NCBI GenBank assembly: GCA_041166745.1
Contig: JBEEGH010000034.1
Coordinates: 1-64,000, forward strand
DNA: 64,000 nt
Direction of reading: 5' to 3'
Origin: DASUCS01 sp041166745
GTDB lineage: Bacteria > Actinomycetota > Acidimicrobiia > Acidimicrobiales > JACDCH01
Of the stretch, positions 41,624 through 48,486 are shown piece by piece. The stretch's first letter is position 1. The number at the start of each line of letters is the position of its first letter. The translations under genes were made by a program, and so were the position numbers. Under the pieces are notes generated by a model. The model had not been told where the DNA came from. It was given only the letters and a program-made list of their open reading frames with translations, and made no database searches.

Positions 41624-42418
41624 GTGAAGGTCGACGGCTTGATCGCGATCGTGACCGGTGCCTCATCGGGGATCGGGGCCGCTACGGCCGTGCGTCTGGC
41701 GGAGCGAGGGGCGACGGTCGTCGGCGTCGCACGCCGCGAGGACCGGCTGACCGAGACCATCGCCGTGTGCCAAAAGCACAACCCGGCGTGTATCACGCAC
41801 GCCGGCGACGTTGCGCAGCGCGCCTTTGCCGGCGAGGTCGTGGCCGACGCGCAGGCGCGATTCGGGCGCGTCGACATCCTCGTGAACAACGCGGGCATCA
41901 GTCCGGCCGAGGATCCGGTGCATCACGCCGCGGACGACGTCGAAGCCATCATGGGGGTCAACTTCTTCGGGCCGATCTATCTCGCCGACGCAGTGCTCCC
42001 AGGAATGGTTGCTCGCGGCCGGGGCTCGATCGTGAACGTCACCTCGGTGTCGGGCTACGTACCCACGCCGGGCGAGCCGGCGTACGGCGCATCGAAGGCC
42101 GCTCTCTCGCGCTGGTCACACGGCCTCGCGGTCGAGCTCCACGGCACAGGAGTCCACGTGGGAGTCCTCAGCCCCGGGCCGATCGACACAGAGATCTGGG
42201 AGCACACCGGCAACGAATACAGCGGCAAGCTCTACCCGGCCACCGTCGTGGCCGACGGCGTCGTGCACATGATCGAGAAGCAGCTCGTCCACCTGACGGT
42301 CCCGCGACGTTTCGGCGCGGTCGGCGCGATGTATCCGCTCGTAGGTCGCCCGCTGCGATGGGGGCTGCGCCGCTATGCGGCGGCCGAAGCCAAACGTCCG
42401 AACGCGTCGTCGTCGTAG
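41624..42418 (+). CDS. short-chain dehydrogenase/reductase
   Basis: A 264-residue classical SDR: cofactor motif TGASSGIG near residue 13, NNAG near 90, catalytic Ser in VTSVSGY and Tyr/Lys in YGASK near 160. It oxidises or reduces a hydroxyl or keto substrate with NAD(P)H. After the cofactor strand comes VVGVARRE; the Arg pair suggests NADP preference. GTG 41624 is chosen because TACTTT ends seven bases before it and the upstream frame is Gly/Ser-rich and unlike SDRs. Its last 46 bases overlap the convergent phenylalanine hydroxylase gene, an unusually long overlap. Confidence 0.92.
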   Translation: MKVDGLIAIVTGASSGIGAATAVRLAERGATVVGVARREDRLTETIAVCQKHNPACITHAGDVAQRAFAGEVVADAQARFGRVDILVNNAGISPAEDPVHHAADDVEAIMGVNFFGPIYLADAVLPGMVARGRGSIVNVTSVSGYVPTPGEPAYGASKAALSRWSHGLAVELHGTGVHVGVLSPGPIDTEIWEHTGNEYSGKLYPATVVADGVVHMIEKQLVHLTVPRRFGAVGAMYPLVGRPLRWGLRRYAAAEAKRPNASSS

Positions 42419-43224
42419 CTGGCGAAAAACGTCGACAGCACGTCGACAGCCTGTGCGAATGACGACGCCGCAAACAACAACGGCTGGTAGTGCGTGATGT
42501 CGTAGGCAGTCGAGCCCATCGTGCTGATGTCGAGTGGACGAACTTCGGCGTCTCGGAACAACTCGATCTCGGCGTAGGACGACAGCAGCCCGGCACCGTA
42601 GGTCCGCAACTCGCCGCGCTCCCACACCACGCCGAACTCGAGGCTGAACCAGAACACGCGGCTGAAGAACTCGAGCGCCACTTCGGTGCGACAGCGCCGC
42701 GAGGCTTCGCCCGCCAAGCGATACAGCTCGGCAAACGCAGGATGAGCAAGCGAGTTGCAATGCCCGACGACCTCGTGGATCACATCGGGCTCAGGTGTGT
42801 AGAACGGCACGCTGTGATGGCGCACGTATTGCGTCGAGAGAAACGTCCGGTCGGCAAGCGCGCCGTAAAAGTCGCGCGTGGGAACCAATCCGCCGACGGG
42901 CTCGACGCGAAATCCCGTCAACGAGCTCAATCGATCGCTCACCTCTTGGAGTTGCGGCACGCGATCGGAACGCAGCGCGAGCCGCTCGGCACCCCCGAGG
43001 TAGGCGGCACACGCGAAGCGCTCGTGTTTGCGACCGAGCTCGGCGGACACCGTGCGCCACACCTCGTCCTCCTCCTCGATGTACGTGACATCGGGGATCG
43101 GTTCACCGCGCCGGAAGCGAGCGGCCACCTCGGCGATGGCGCCCCGCCGGGCGCGGTAGGCACGGTCGGCGACTCCGGGATGATCGTCGGGAAGCTCGAA
43201 CAGGTCGACATCGATCATTGCCAT
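42373..43224 (-). CDS. phhA: aromatic amino acid hydroxylase (phenylalanine 4-monooxygenase-like)
   Basis: A 283-residue pterin-dependent enzyme of bacterial length. The iron site is DVIHEVVGHC (two His, near residue 130) plus Glu in FWFSLEFGVV (near 175), followed by the family signature TYGAGLLSSYAE. The pterin-side segment near GGLVPTRDFYGALADRTF also fits. It would hydroxylate phenylalanine to tyrosine, although tryptophan or other specificity cannot be excluded. ATG 43224 is fixed by GGAGG six bases upstream. It is 91 bases downstream of, and co-directional with, an AurF-type oxygenase and a TetR regulator, so the three may form one unit. Confidence 0.92.
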   Translation of the reverse strand: MAMIDVDLFELPDDHPGVADRAYRARRGAIAEVAARFRRGEPIPDVTYIEEEDEVWRTVSAELGRKHERFACAAYLGGAERLALRSDRVPQLQEVSDRLSSLTGFRVEPVGGLVPTRDFYGALADRTFLSTQYVRHHSVPFYTPEPDVIHEVVGHCNSLAHPAFAELYRLAGEASRRCRTEVALEFFSRVFWFSLEFGVVWERGELRTYGAGLLSSYAEIELFRDAEVRPLDISTMGSTAYDITHYQPLLFAASSFAQAVDVLSTFFASYDDDAFGRLASAAA

Positions 43225-43315
43225 CAGTGTCCTCCGCCCCTGCCCTGATCGTCCAGCGATGGCCAGAGACAACAGCAGTCTGTGCAGTAAAGGCAATGTT
43301 CGTCGAACAGAGTGC

Positions 43316-44284
43316 CTAGGTTTCGTCGCTCCAGATGTGCAGGGCCTTCCAGATCGGCTTCGTGACCGGAGTGACCAATCGAAGCTCGATGCACAGCTGA
43401 CGGACCTTGCGCAGCGACTCGGCCACCGAGGCGTACACCTCGGGTGTGCCGTAGGCCTGCTTCACGACGTCGCGGGGCACGCCGTAGCGACGGATCAGGT
43501 GACTCGGCGGCTGCAGCATGAGGCCGGCCATGATGCCGAGGGTGATCGGCGCCTGGATGCTCACCGCGGTGCGGCGAGCGAACCCCAGCTTGGGCACGTT
43601 GCGCTTCAGGTAATGGCGAGCGAAGGAGAGATGACGCGCTTCCTCGGTGACGTGGATGCGCATGATGCGCTCGAGCAACGGATGCAGCTCGCGCTCTGAC
43701 CGAAGTGTCTCGCGCTGCACGTGATCGATCGGATCCTCACCACCGAGCACGAACACGAAGAACATCGACGGGAACCGCCGACCCATGAGCACCACTCGGC
43801 GCGCCAGGATGTCGATGAGCTTCGGCATGCCCGGAATCGGGAGTCCGGTGCGATTCACGAACTCCTGGAACATCAGTGCGTGATGCGACTCCTCGATGAC
43901 CTCGTGATAGGCGTAGCGGAACTCGGGTGAATGGTTTGGCAACTTCGCAGCGAACTCGAGCAGACCGCGCTTCAGGATGCTCTCGAACTGCAGACCGACT
44001 TTCATGTTCGACGCGATGCGGTACAGCCCGATCTCGGCCCGCGTCTCCTGAGGTTGGCGGCGGTACCAATCGGTTGCGCCGAGCGGGTCGCTGTCGGTGA
44101 GCTCCCATCGCGGATCCGTCGGGTTGATCTGCATCTCCGGCGCGTCCCACGCGACATCGGCATACGCATCGAAGTGCTTCGTGACGGACTGACGGCTGAG
44201 GCGTTCGATGAGCGCGTTGAATGTGTCGGCATCGGCAACGTCGGTGCGTTCTTCGTCGGCGAGCGTCGTTGGGACAGCAGTCAT
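43316..44284 (-). CDS. AurF-type diiron oxygenase
   Basis: A 322-residue all-helical ferritin-like enzyme of the p-aminobenzoate N-oxygenase AurF family (PF11583). Metal ligands seen include Glu in LQFES, the EESHH pair and the HxxxExxH block HVTEEARH, the ligand set of AurF and CmlI-like enzymes. These enzymes oxidise an arylamine to the nitro or hydroxylamino form; many actinobacterial relatives have no known substrate. The start ATG 44284 overlaps the TetR stop as ATGA, and the phenylalanine hydroxylase gene follows. An aromatic amino acid or arylamine substrate is inference from context only. Confidence 0.88.
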   Translation of the reverse strand: MTAVPTTLADEERTDVADADTFNALIERLSRQSVTKHFDAYADVAWDAPEMQINPTDPRWELTDSDPLGATDWYRRQPQETRAEIGLYRIASNMKVGLQFESILKRGLLEFAAKLPNHSPEFRYAYHEVIEESHHALMFQEFVNRTGLPIPGMPKLIDILARRVVLMGRRFPSMFFVFVLGGEDPIDHVQRETLRSERELHPLLERIMRIHVTEEARHLSFARHYLKRNVPKLGFARRTAVSIQAPITLGIMAGLMLQPPSHLIRRYGVPRDVVKQAYGTPEVYASVAESLRKVRQLCIELRLVTPVTKPIWKALHIWSDET

Positions 44285-44949
44285 GTGGAGGGCCTCCAGG
44301 CATCGGGGAGCAGCAGATTCGAAATGAACTTGAGGCTGGCGATCGCCTCTTGCGCGTCGGTGTCGTCGCCGACGACAGCGTTGAGCGCCGCGCCGGTGAG
44401 CACGGTGAACGCGAAACGAACGGCGACCGCGGGGTCGAACATGTCGTTTGCCTCCGCTCCGGGGAACGCGCGTTGGAACGACTCCTGCACCCCTTCGTCG
44501 AAACGCTTGTCGACTTCGATCAGCCGGGCACGTAGGTCGCGATCGGTGCGGGCCGCAACCGTGAGCTCGAGCCACGCTTCGAAGGTGCGACCCTGGAACA
44601 TCGTCCACAGCACGTCGATGGCGACATCGGGACGACGGTCCTCATCGGGGAGCGCGGCGAACGCGGACTCGAACTCGACGAGACGCTGTGCGAACAACTG
44701 GTCGAGCGCGGCGACCACGAGAGCCGCCTTCGTCGGGTAGTGATGTACCTGCGCACCACGCGAGACACCGGCCCGTCGCACGATCTCGGTCGTCGAGGCG
44801 GCGGCGTAGCCCCGGTCGGCGATGCAGTCGATCGTGGCGTCGAGCAGCCGGTCGCGTGTCGCGGCGCGGCGCTCGGCTTGGGTACGGCGAACTTGGCGAT
44901 GTCCACGAGGACGGGCGGTGGTGGGCAGGCACTTGTTGTACTCCGACAA
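44281..44949 (-). CDS. TetR-family transcriptional regulator
   Basis: About 222 residues. The HTH is at the N-terminus (ASTTEIVRRAGVSRGAQVHHYPTKAALV), with a helical ligand domain after it. It probably represses its own operon, with the AurF-type gene coupled by ATGA and phhA downstream. The start is uncertain. The frame runs up to GTG 45042 inside the sigma-factor gene. TTG 44949 is used here, but a promoter (TTGACT, 18 bases, TACAAC) would begin transcription near 44928, where only CTG is in frame. Either the promoter reading is wrong or a rare start is used. The GTTGT/ACAAC palindrome over the -10 is the likely operator. Confidence 0.8.
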   Translation of the reverse strand: MSEYNKCLPTTARPRGHRQVRRTQAERRAATRDRLLDATIDCIADRGYAAASTTEIVRRAGVSRGAQVHHYPTKAALVVAALDQLFAQRLVEFESAFAALPDEDRRPDVAIDVLWTMFQGRTFEAWLELTVAARTDRDLRARLIEVDKRFDEGVQESFQRAFPGAEANDMFDPAVAVRFAFTVLTGAALNAVVGDDTDAQEAIASLKFISNLLLPDAWRPST

Positions 44950-44964
44950 CTTACAAACAGTCAA
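44935..44964 (-). promoter_or_regulatory. putative TetR promoter and overlapping operator
   Basis: On the minus strand TTGACT (44964-44959) and TACAAC (44940-44935) are separated by 18 bases. An inverted repeat GTTGT, six bases, ACAAC (44950-44935) overlaps the -10 box, as expected for a self-repressing TetR protein. Whether the protein begins upstream or at the transcription start is unresolved. Confidence 0.45.
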
Positions 44965-45013
44965 GCCTGCATGTAAGTGACATGCGTCGCTCCGGGGGCC
45001 ACTACCAGGACTT

Positions 45014-45826
45014 TTACTCTGCGGGGCGATCCCCAGCGGCACGTTGCAGCGCCGAGAGGCTGCTCCGTAACAAGCGCGAGACGTGCACCTGACTGACGCC
45101 GACTTGTTCGGCGATCTCGCTTTGGCTCAAACCGGCGTAGAACCGCAGTTCGACGATCGTGCGTTCGCGCTCCGGGAGCGAATCGAGCAGCTGGCGGACG
45201 AGGAGGCGATCGTCCGACCCGGCAAGGAGCGTGTCGTCGATACGCAGTGCCTTCGATTCGCGTCGACCGTCGTCGTCGTCGCTCGCGCTCACGAGGGGCG
45301 CCGTGCGATAGGCGCCGCCGGCTTCGATCGCTTCGAGCACCGCGTCGACGGTCACACCGAGGTGTTCCGCGATCTCGTCGGGTGTCGGGGGATGACCGTT
45401 CTCCGCGGAGAGAAAGTCGACGGCATTGCCGAGATCGACATGCAGATCCTTCACGCGTCGCGGCACCTTCACGGCCCACGTCGCGTCGCGGAAATGGCGG
45501 CGAAGCTCGCCCATCACCGTGGGGATCGCATAGCTGGCGAAGGACACGCCCACTTCCGGATCGAAGCGTTGCACGGCTTTCAGAAGGCCGAGCTGTCCTA
45601 CCTGGATGAGATCGTCGAGTGGCTCGCCGCGCCGATCGAATCGGCGGGCGCAATGGATTGCCACCCAACGGTGCTCCTCGATGAGCTCGTTGCGCAGGTG
45701 TCGATCACCCGTTTCCCGAAGGCGGCGAAAACGCTTGTCGGCGGCTGCCGCAGCGGCGGCTCGCTCGGCGCGAGTGGCTGCGGCTTTGTCGACTTCGGCG
45801 TCGTCGCCGCTCGCCTCATCCACCAT
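45014..45826 (-). CDS. sigF: SigB/SigF-type stress sigma factor
   Basis: A 270-residue group 3 sigma-70 factor. Region 2 (about 45-120) has DDLIQVGQLGLLKAVQRFDPEVGVSFASYA, region 3 is near 125-195, and the region 4 HTH contains LSQSEIAEQVGVSQVHVSRLLR. It resembles mycobacterial SigF and Bacillus SigB, which switch on general stress genes. Its gene follows rsbW with an 11-base overlap, the usual anti-sigma/sigma arrangement. Two nearby promoters match the GTTT/GGGTA pattern expected for it. ATG 45826 lies within the end of rsbW. Confidence 0.93.
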   Translation of the reverse strand: MVDEASGDDAEVDKAAATRAERAAAAAAADKRFRRLRETGDRHLRNELIEEHRWVAIHCARRFDRRGEPLDDLIQVGQLGLLKAVQRFDPEVGVSFASYAIPTVMGELRRHFRDATWAVKVPRRVKDLHVDLGNAVDFLSAENGHPPTPDEIAEHLGVTVDAVLEAIEAGGAYRTAPLVSASDDDDGRRESKALRIDDTLLAGSDDRLLVRQLLDSLPERERTIVELRFYAGLSQSEIAEQVGVSQVHVSRLLRSSLSALQRAAGDRPAE

Positions 45827-46214
45827 CGCTGTTGGCGCGCCGCTTGTTCACGCGCACGCTGATCTGGCCATGGTCGGCGCTGATGTCGTGCTCGTCGACC
45901 ACGACCGCCAGGATCTGTCGGCTCAATGCGAGCCGATCAGGCTCGAAGGCGACACCACCGGACGCCTTCGTGCTTCCGACGACGGTGACCTCTCCAGCTC
46001 CGAGATCGAAGCCGAGAAGCAGCGGAGATCCGTCGCCGCCTTCGACGAGCGCAGTACAGACTTCGTCGACCGCGATGCGCAGATCTTCGACCTCGTCGAC
46101 ATCGAAGCCGGCAGTCGTCGCGACTCCGCTGGCGACGAGCCGCGCGACGCGTACTAGGCGCGTATCCGCTGGCAACACCAACTCGATCAGGCCGTCAGCG
46201 CGCTCGTCGTTCAC
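45816..46214 (-). CDS. rsbW: RsbW-type anti-sigma factor (GHKL ATPase)
   Basis: A 132-residue serine-protein-kinase-like anti-sigma factor. It begins with VLPADTRLVRVARLVASGVAT and has the N-box LRIAVDEVCTALVEGG. The later G-box (LALSRQILAVVVDEHDI) is degenerate, so kinase activity is not certain. It would bind and silence SigF until released by an anti-anti-sigma protein; none is encoded next to it. GTG 46214 is chosen because AAGGA precedes it by seven bases; TTG 46247 is the longer alternative. Co-transcribed with sigF. Confidence 0.88.
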   Translation of the reverse strand: MNDERADGLIELVLPADTRLVRVARLVASGVATTAGFDVDEVEDLRIAVDEVCTALVEGGDGSPLLLGFDLGAGEVTVVGSTKASGGVAFEPDRLALSRQILAVVVDEHDISADHGQISVRVNKRRANSDGG

Positions 46215-46270
46215 CCGGAAGTCCTTCGCTTGAAGAATGGGCCGCAAGCGACGTTAGCGGCCGCCCTGAT

Positions 46271-46296
46271 GTTTGAGTTCCCCCACCGCCGGGGCA
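46271..46296 (+). promoter_or_regulatory. SigF/SigB-type promoter for csbD
   Basis: GTTTGA (46271-46276), 14 bases, then GGGGCA (46291-46296). This fits the SigB/SigF pattern GTTT-spacer-GGGTAT and would start transcription about 30 bases before the CsbD ATG, leaving room for its AAGGAG. The gene order (sigF-rsbW next door) supports the reading. Confidence 0.6.
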
Positions 46297-46332
46297 CCCC
46301 AAACAGGATCGCCAACCCAAAAGGAGACCCTC

Positions 46333-46524
46333 ATGGGCAGCAACATCGATGACGCCAAGGGCCGTGTCAAGGAAGCAGCGGGAGATCTCACGGACAACGA
46401 CCGTCTGAAGCGAGAAGGCAAGACGGATCAAGTCGGCGCCAAGGTCAAGGACATCGTCGAGGACGTCAAGGAAAAGGTCGAAGACGTCGTCGACGACGTC
46501 AAGGAGAAGATCTCCAAGAAGTAG
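46333..46524 (+). CDS. csbD: CsbD-like general stress protein
   Basis: A 63-residue hydrophilic, lysine/aspartate-rich protein of the CsbD family: MGSNIDDAKGRVKEAAGDLTD at the start and the EGKTDQVGAKVKD motif, then a charged helix of VKE/VDDV repeats. The role is unknown but it is a classic member of the SigB/SigF general stress regulon. The ATG has AAGGAG about seven bases upstream and a SigF-type promoter. Terminator-like hairpins follow at 46598 and 46625. Confidence 0.92.
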   Translation: MGSNIDDAKGRVKEAAGDLTDNDRLKREGKTDQVGAKVKDIVEDVKEKVEDVVDDVKEKISKK

Positions 46525-46597
46525 AGGACGGCACCTACGTAGCCGCTTCAGCGAGACATCGCAGGCAGGCTGCGCAGCGATACGCCAACGGGAACGG

Positions 46598-46618
46598 GGT
46601 GCCTCCCGCCCGGGCACC
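46598..46618. terminator. GGTGCC/GGCACC hairpin after csbD
   Basis: GGTGCC and GGCACC form a six-pair stem around nine bases. It stands 74 bases after the csbD stop and just before the larger hairpin at 46625, so the two could act together as a terminator between convergent genes. Confidence 0.35.
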
Positions 46619-46624
46619 TCGTTA

Positions 46625-46654
46625 GCGAGACCGGTCCTTCGGGGCCGGTCTCGC
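46625..46654. terminator. strong hairpin between csbD and a convergent gene
   Basis: GCGAGACCGG (46625-46634) and CCGGTCTCGC (46645-46654) are perfectly complementary, with a TTCG tetraloop core inside (CC-TTCG-GG). It lies between the convergent csbD and small hydrophilic-protein genes and can fold on both strands. No U-tract follows. Confidence 0.6.
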
Positions 46655-46712
46655 GCGTACGGGCATTGCTAGTTGTCGAGCGCCGCCCAGCCCCGGCGCC
46701 GGGTCAAGGGGC

Positions 46713-46919
46713 TCAGACGCCGGGTTTGCCCTCGCCCTGCTGATGGGCGCCCCGCTCGAGCATCTCTTCCTCGGCCTTGCGCGTCGCCGGGTCGACCGAC
46801 TGCTTCTCGGCGGCCGCAGCTTCCTCAGGAGTGGCCTCGCGGCCGGCGTCGTGGGCTTTGCCCGCTTGACGCGCTTCTTCTGCTCGGGTCTCGTCGGAGG
46901 GTTTCGTGTGTTCTGACAT
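46713..46919 (-). CDS. small hydrophilic stress-type protein, function unknown
   Basis: A 68-residue very hydrophilic protein: MSEHTKPSDETRAEEARQAG, then Ala/Glu-rich helix and a Gly/Gln tail. There are no cysteines or hydrophobic helices, as in small proteins of stress regulons. A good SigF-type promoter (46929-46955) would begin transcription two or three bases before ATG 46919, so the message is almost leaderless and the start is well supported. It is divergent from the PhnD-like gene. No known function. Confidence 0.75.
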   Translation of the reverse strand: MSEHTKPSDETRAEEARQAGKAHDAGREATPEEAAAAEKQSVDPATRKAEEEMLERGAHQQGEGKPGV

Positions 46920-46928
46920 CGCGGTTCG

Positions 46929-46955
46929 GTACCCAACCCCGACGAACCCTGAAAC
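46929..46955 (-). promoter_or_regulatory. SigF/SigB-type promoter for the small hydrophilic protein
   Basis: On the minus strand GTTTCA (46955-46950), 15 bases, then GGGTAC (46934-46929). It is a close match to the SigF consensus and the strongest such promoter noticed here. It is 9 bases before the start codon, which implies a leaderless or nearly leaderless message. Confidence 0.65.
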
Positions 46956-46983
46956 CCGACGAACTCGCGCACGCCATGATGGC

Positions 46984-47736
46984 GTGGTGCTGCGCTGCGC
47001 AACCTGGCTCGCACCCGGACTTCCACTCGGACTGTTCGAGACCGTGTCGTCGGCAGTCGCCCAATCGCTCGGGACCGAAGCGTCACTCGAGTCCTTCACC
47101 GAGACGAGCGGACCCGAGCCGGATGACGATCCCTTCTCTCGAGATGATGTCGACCTCGGCTTTCTGTGTGCGCCGTCGTACCGGCAACTTGCGCGTCGCA
47201 CGCCGTCGTCGGTTCGGCTCGTCGGCGCTGCGCCCGTGTTCACCGACGAGCGGAATCAGGGCCGCCCGATGTACTTCGCCGAGCTCGTCGTGCGCGCCGG
47301 CGTGGACGCCACTTCGCTCGGGGATCTGGGCCACGTCCGCATCGGCTTCAACGATCATCAGTCGATGAGCGGGCTGATCGCGTTACGCGAACGGCTCGGC
47401 CAACTCGACCTCGACGAATCGGCCGCAAACCTCGTGCACACGGGCGGACATCGCCGATCGCTCGAGCTGCTCGCGGCCGGCGCCATCGAAGCCGCGTCGA
47501 TCGACTCGAACACGCTCCTCGGCCTGGGCACACTCCCCGCGGGAATGCGGGTGCTCGAAACGTGGGGGCCGTTCCCCGTGCAGCCTGTCGTTGTTCGGTC
47601 ATCATTGGTCGACAAGACATGCGAGGTGATTACATCGACGCTGCTCTCACTGCATCGCGATGCGACCACGGCCCGCGCCCTGCGCCGATATCGCGTCGAG
47701 CGGTTCGCGCCCGTGACTGAGGACGACTACCTATGA
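46984..47736 (+). CDS. PhnD-like substrate-binding protein without a signal peptide
   Basis: A 250-residue periplasmic-binding-protein-fold member of the phosphate/phosphonate (PhnD) type: VDLGFLCAPSYRQLAR, then VRIGFNDHQSMSGLIALRERLG, VHTGGHRRSLELLAAGAIEAASIDSNTLLGL and WGPFPVQPVVVRSSL. No signal peptide or lipobox is visible, so it may be cytosolic or may have lost export. No ABC genes adjoin it. GTG 46984 (or the next GTG, 46987) is used; ATGs at 46976 and 46979 are out of frame. Its stop overlaps the next gene's ATG (ATGA), coupling it to a PuuD-type amidase. Confidence 0.78.
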   Translation: MVLRCATWLAPGLPLGLFETVSSAVAQSLGTEASLESFTETSGPEPDDDPFSRDDVDLGFLCAPSYRQLARRTPSSVRLVGAAPVFTDERNQGRPMYFAELVVRAGVDATSLGDLGHVRIGFNDHQSMSGLIALRERLGQLDLDESAANLVHTGGHRRSLELLAAGAIEAASIDSNTLLGLGTLPAGMRVLETWGPFPVQPVVVRSSLVDKTCEVITSTLLSLHRDATTARALRRYRVERFAPVTEDDYL

Positions 47737-48458
47737 CAAGACCGCTCGTTGCGGTGACCGGCCGGCATCTCAAGCCCGGTCGCATCAGCTCGTGGACCGC
47801 CGGCGCTCTGGCCCTGCCCCGCGGCTACACCGACGCGCTCGATCGCGCCGGGGCGCATCCGGTGCTCCTGCCACCGCCGCTCAGCGATCCGGTGGAGGCG
47901 GCCTCCATGCTCGAGCCCTTCGCCGGGCTGGTCCTCACCGGCGGCGCGGACGTCGACCCCGCCCGCTACGGCCAGGATCCGCACCCGTCGCTGTATGGCG
48001 TGGACCAATCGCTCGACGCGTTCGAAATCGGGCTCGTCGACGCGGCGATCGACGCCGACATTCCGGTGCTCGCCATCTGTCGTGGTCACCAGGTGCTCAA
48101 TGTGGCGCTCGGGGGCACGCTCGACCAGCACATCACTGATCGTCCGGGACTCCTCGTTCACGGCGATCCCGCGCGCGGACCCGGCGGCGGAGTCGACCAT
48201 GACGTGACGATCGAATCCGGCACTCGTCTGGCCGAAGCGCTCGGTGTCACACGTTGTTCCGTTCGATCGCACCACCATCAAGCGGTTGCTGATCTCGCGC
48301 CGAAAGCGATCGCCACGGCGTGGTCGGACGACGGTGTGAACGAAGGCTTCGAGCTTCCCGAGGGGTGGGTCGTCGCCGTCCAGTGGCACCCGGAGGCGAC
48401 AGCATCGGACGACGCCATTCAGCAGCGGCTGTTCAACGCCTTCGTCGCGCAATGCTGA
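47733..48458 (+). CDS. gamma-glutamyl-GABA hydrolase-like class I amidotransferase (peptidase C26)
   Basis: A 241-residue enzyme with the Cys-His-Glu triad: nucleophile in LAICRGHQVLN near residue 115 and VQWHPEAT near 218, plus LVLTGGADVDPARYG early, typical of PuuD and peptidase C26. It would hydrolyse gamma-glutamyl amides such as gamma-glutamyl-GABA in polyamine breakdown, or another gamma-glutamyl conjugate. The start overlaps the PhnD-like stop. No other puu genes are in the window, so the substrate is uncertain. Confidence 0.88.
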   Translation: MTRPLVAVTGRHLKPGRISSWTAGALALPRGYTDALDRAGAHPVLLPPPLSDPVEAASMLEPFAGLVLTGGADVDPARYGQDPHPSLYGVDQSLDAFEIGLVDAAIDADIPVLAICRGHQVLNVALGGTLDQHITDRPGLLVHGDPARGPGGGVDHDVTIESGTRLAEALGVTRCSVRSHHHQAVADLAPKAIATAWSDDGVNEGFELPEGWVVAVQWHPEATASDDAIQQRLFNAFVAQC

Positions 48459-48486
48459 GGTAGCGACTCTCCTACGATGCCGGTCG

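Noticed and set aside
46906..46983. Longer start for the PhnD-like gene
   Set aside because: It would run through the promoter of the divergent gene and lacks a signal peptide; the fold begins after GTG 46984.
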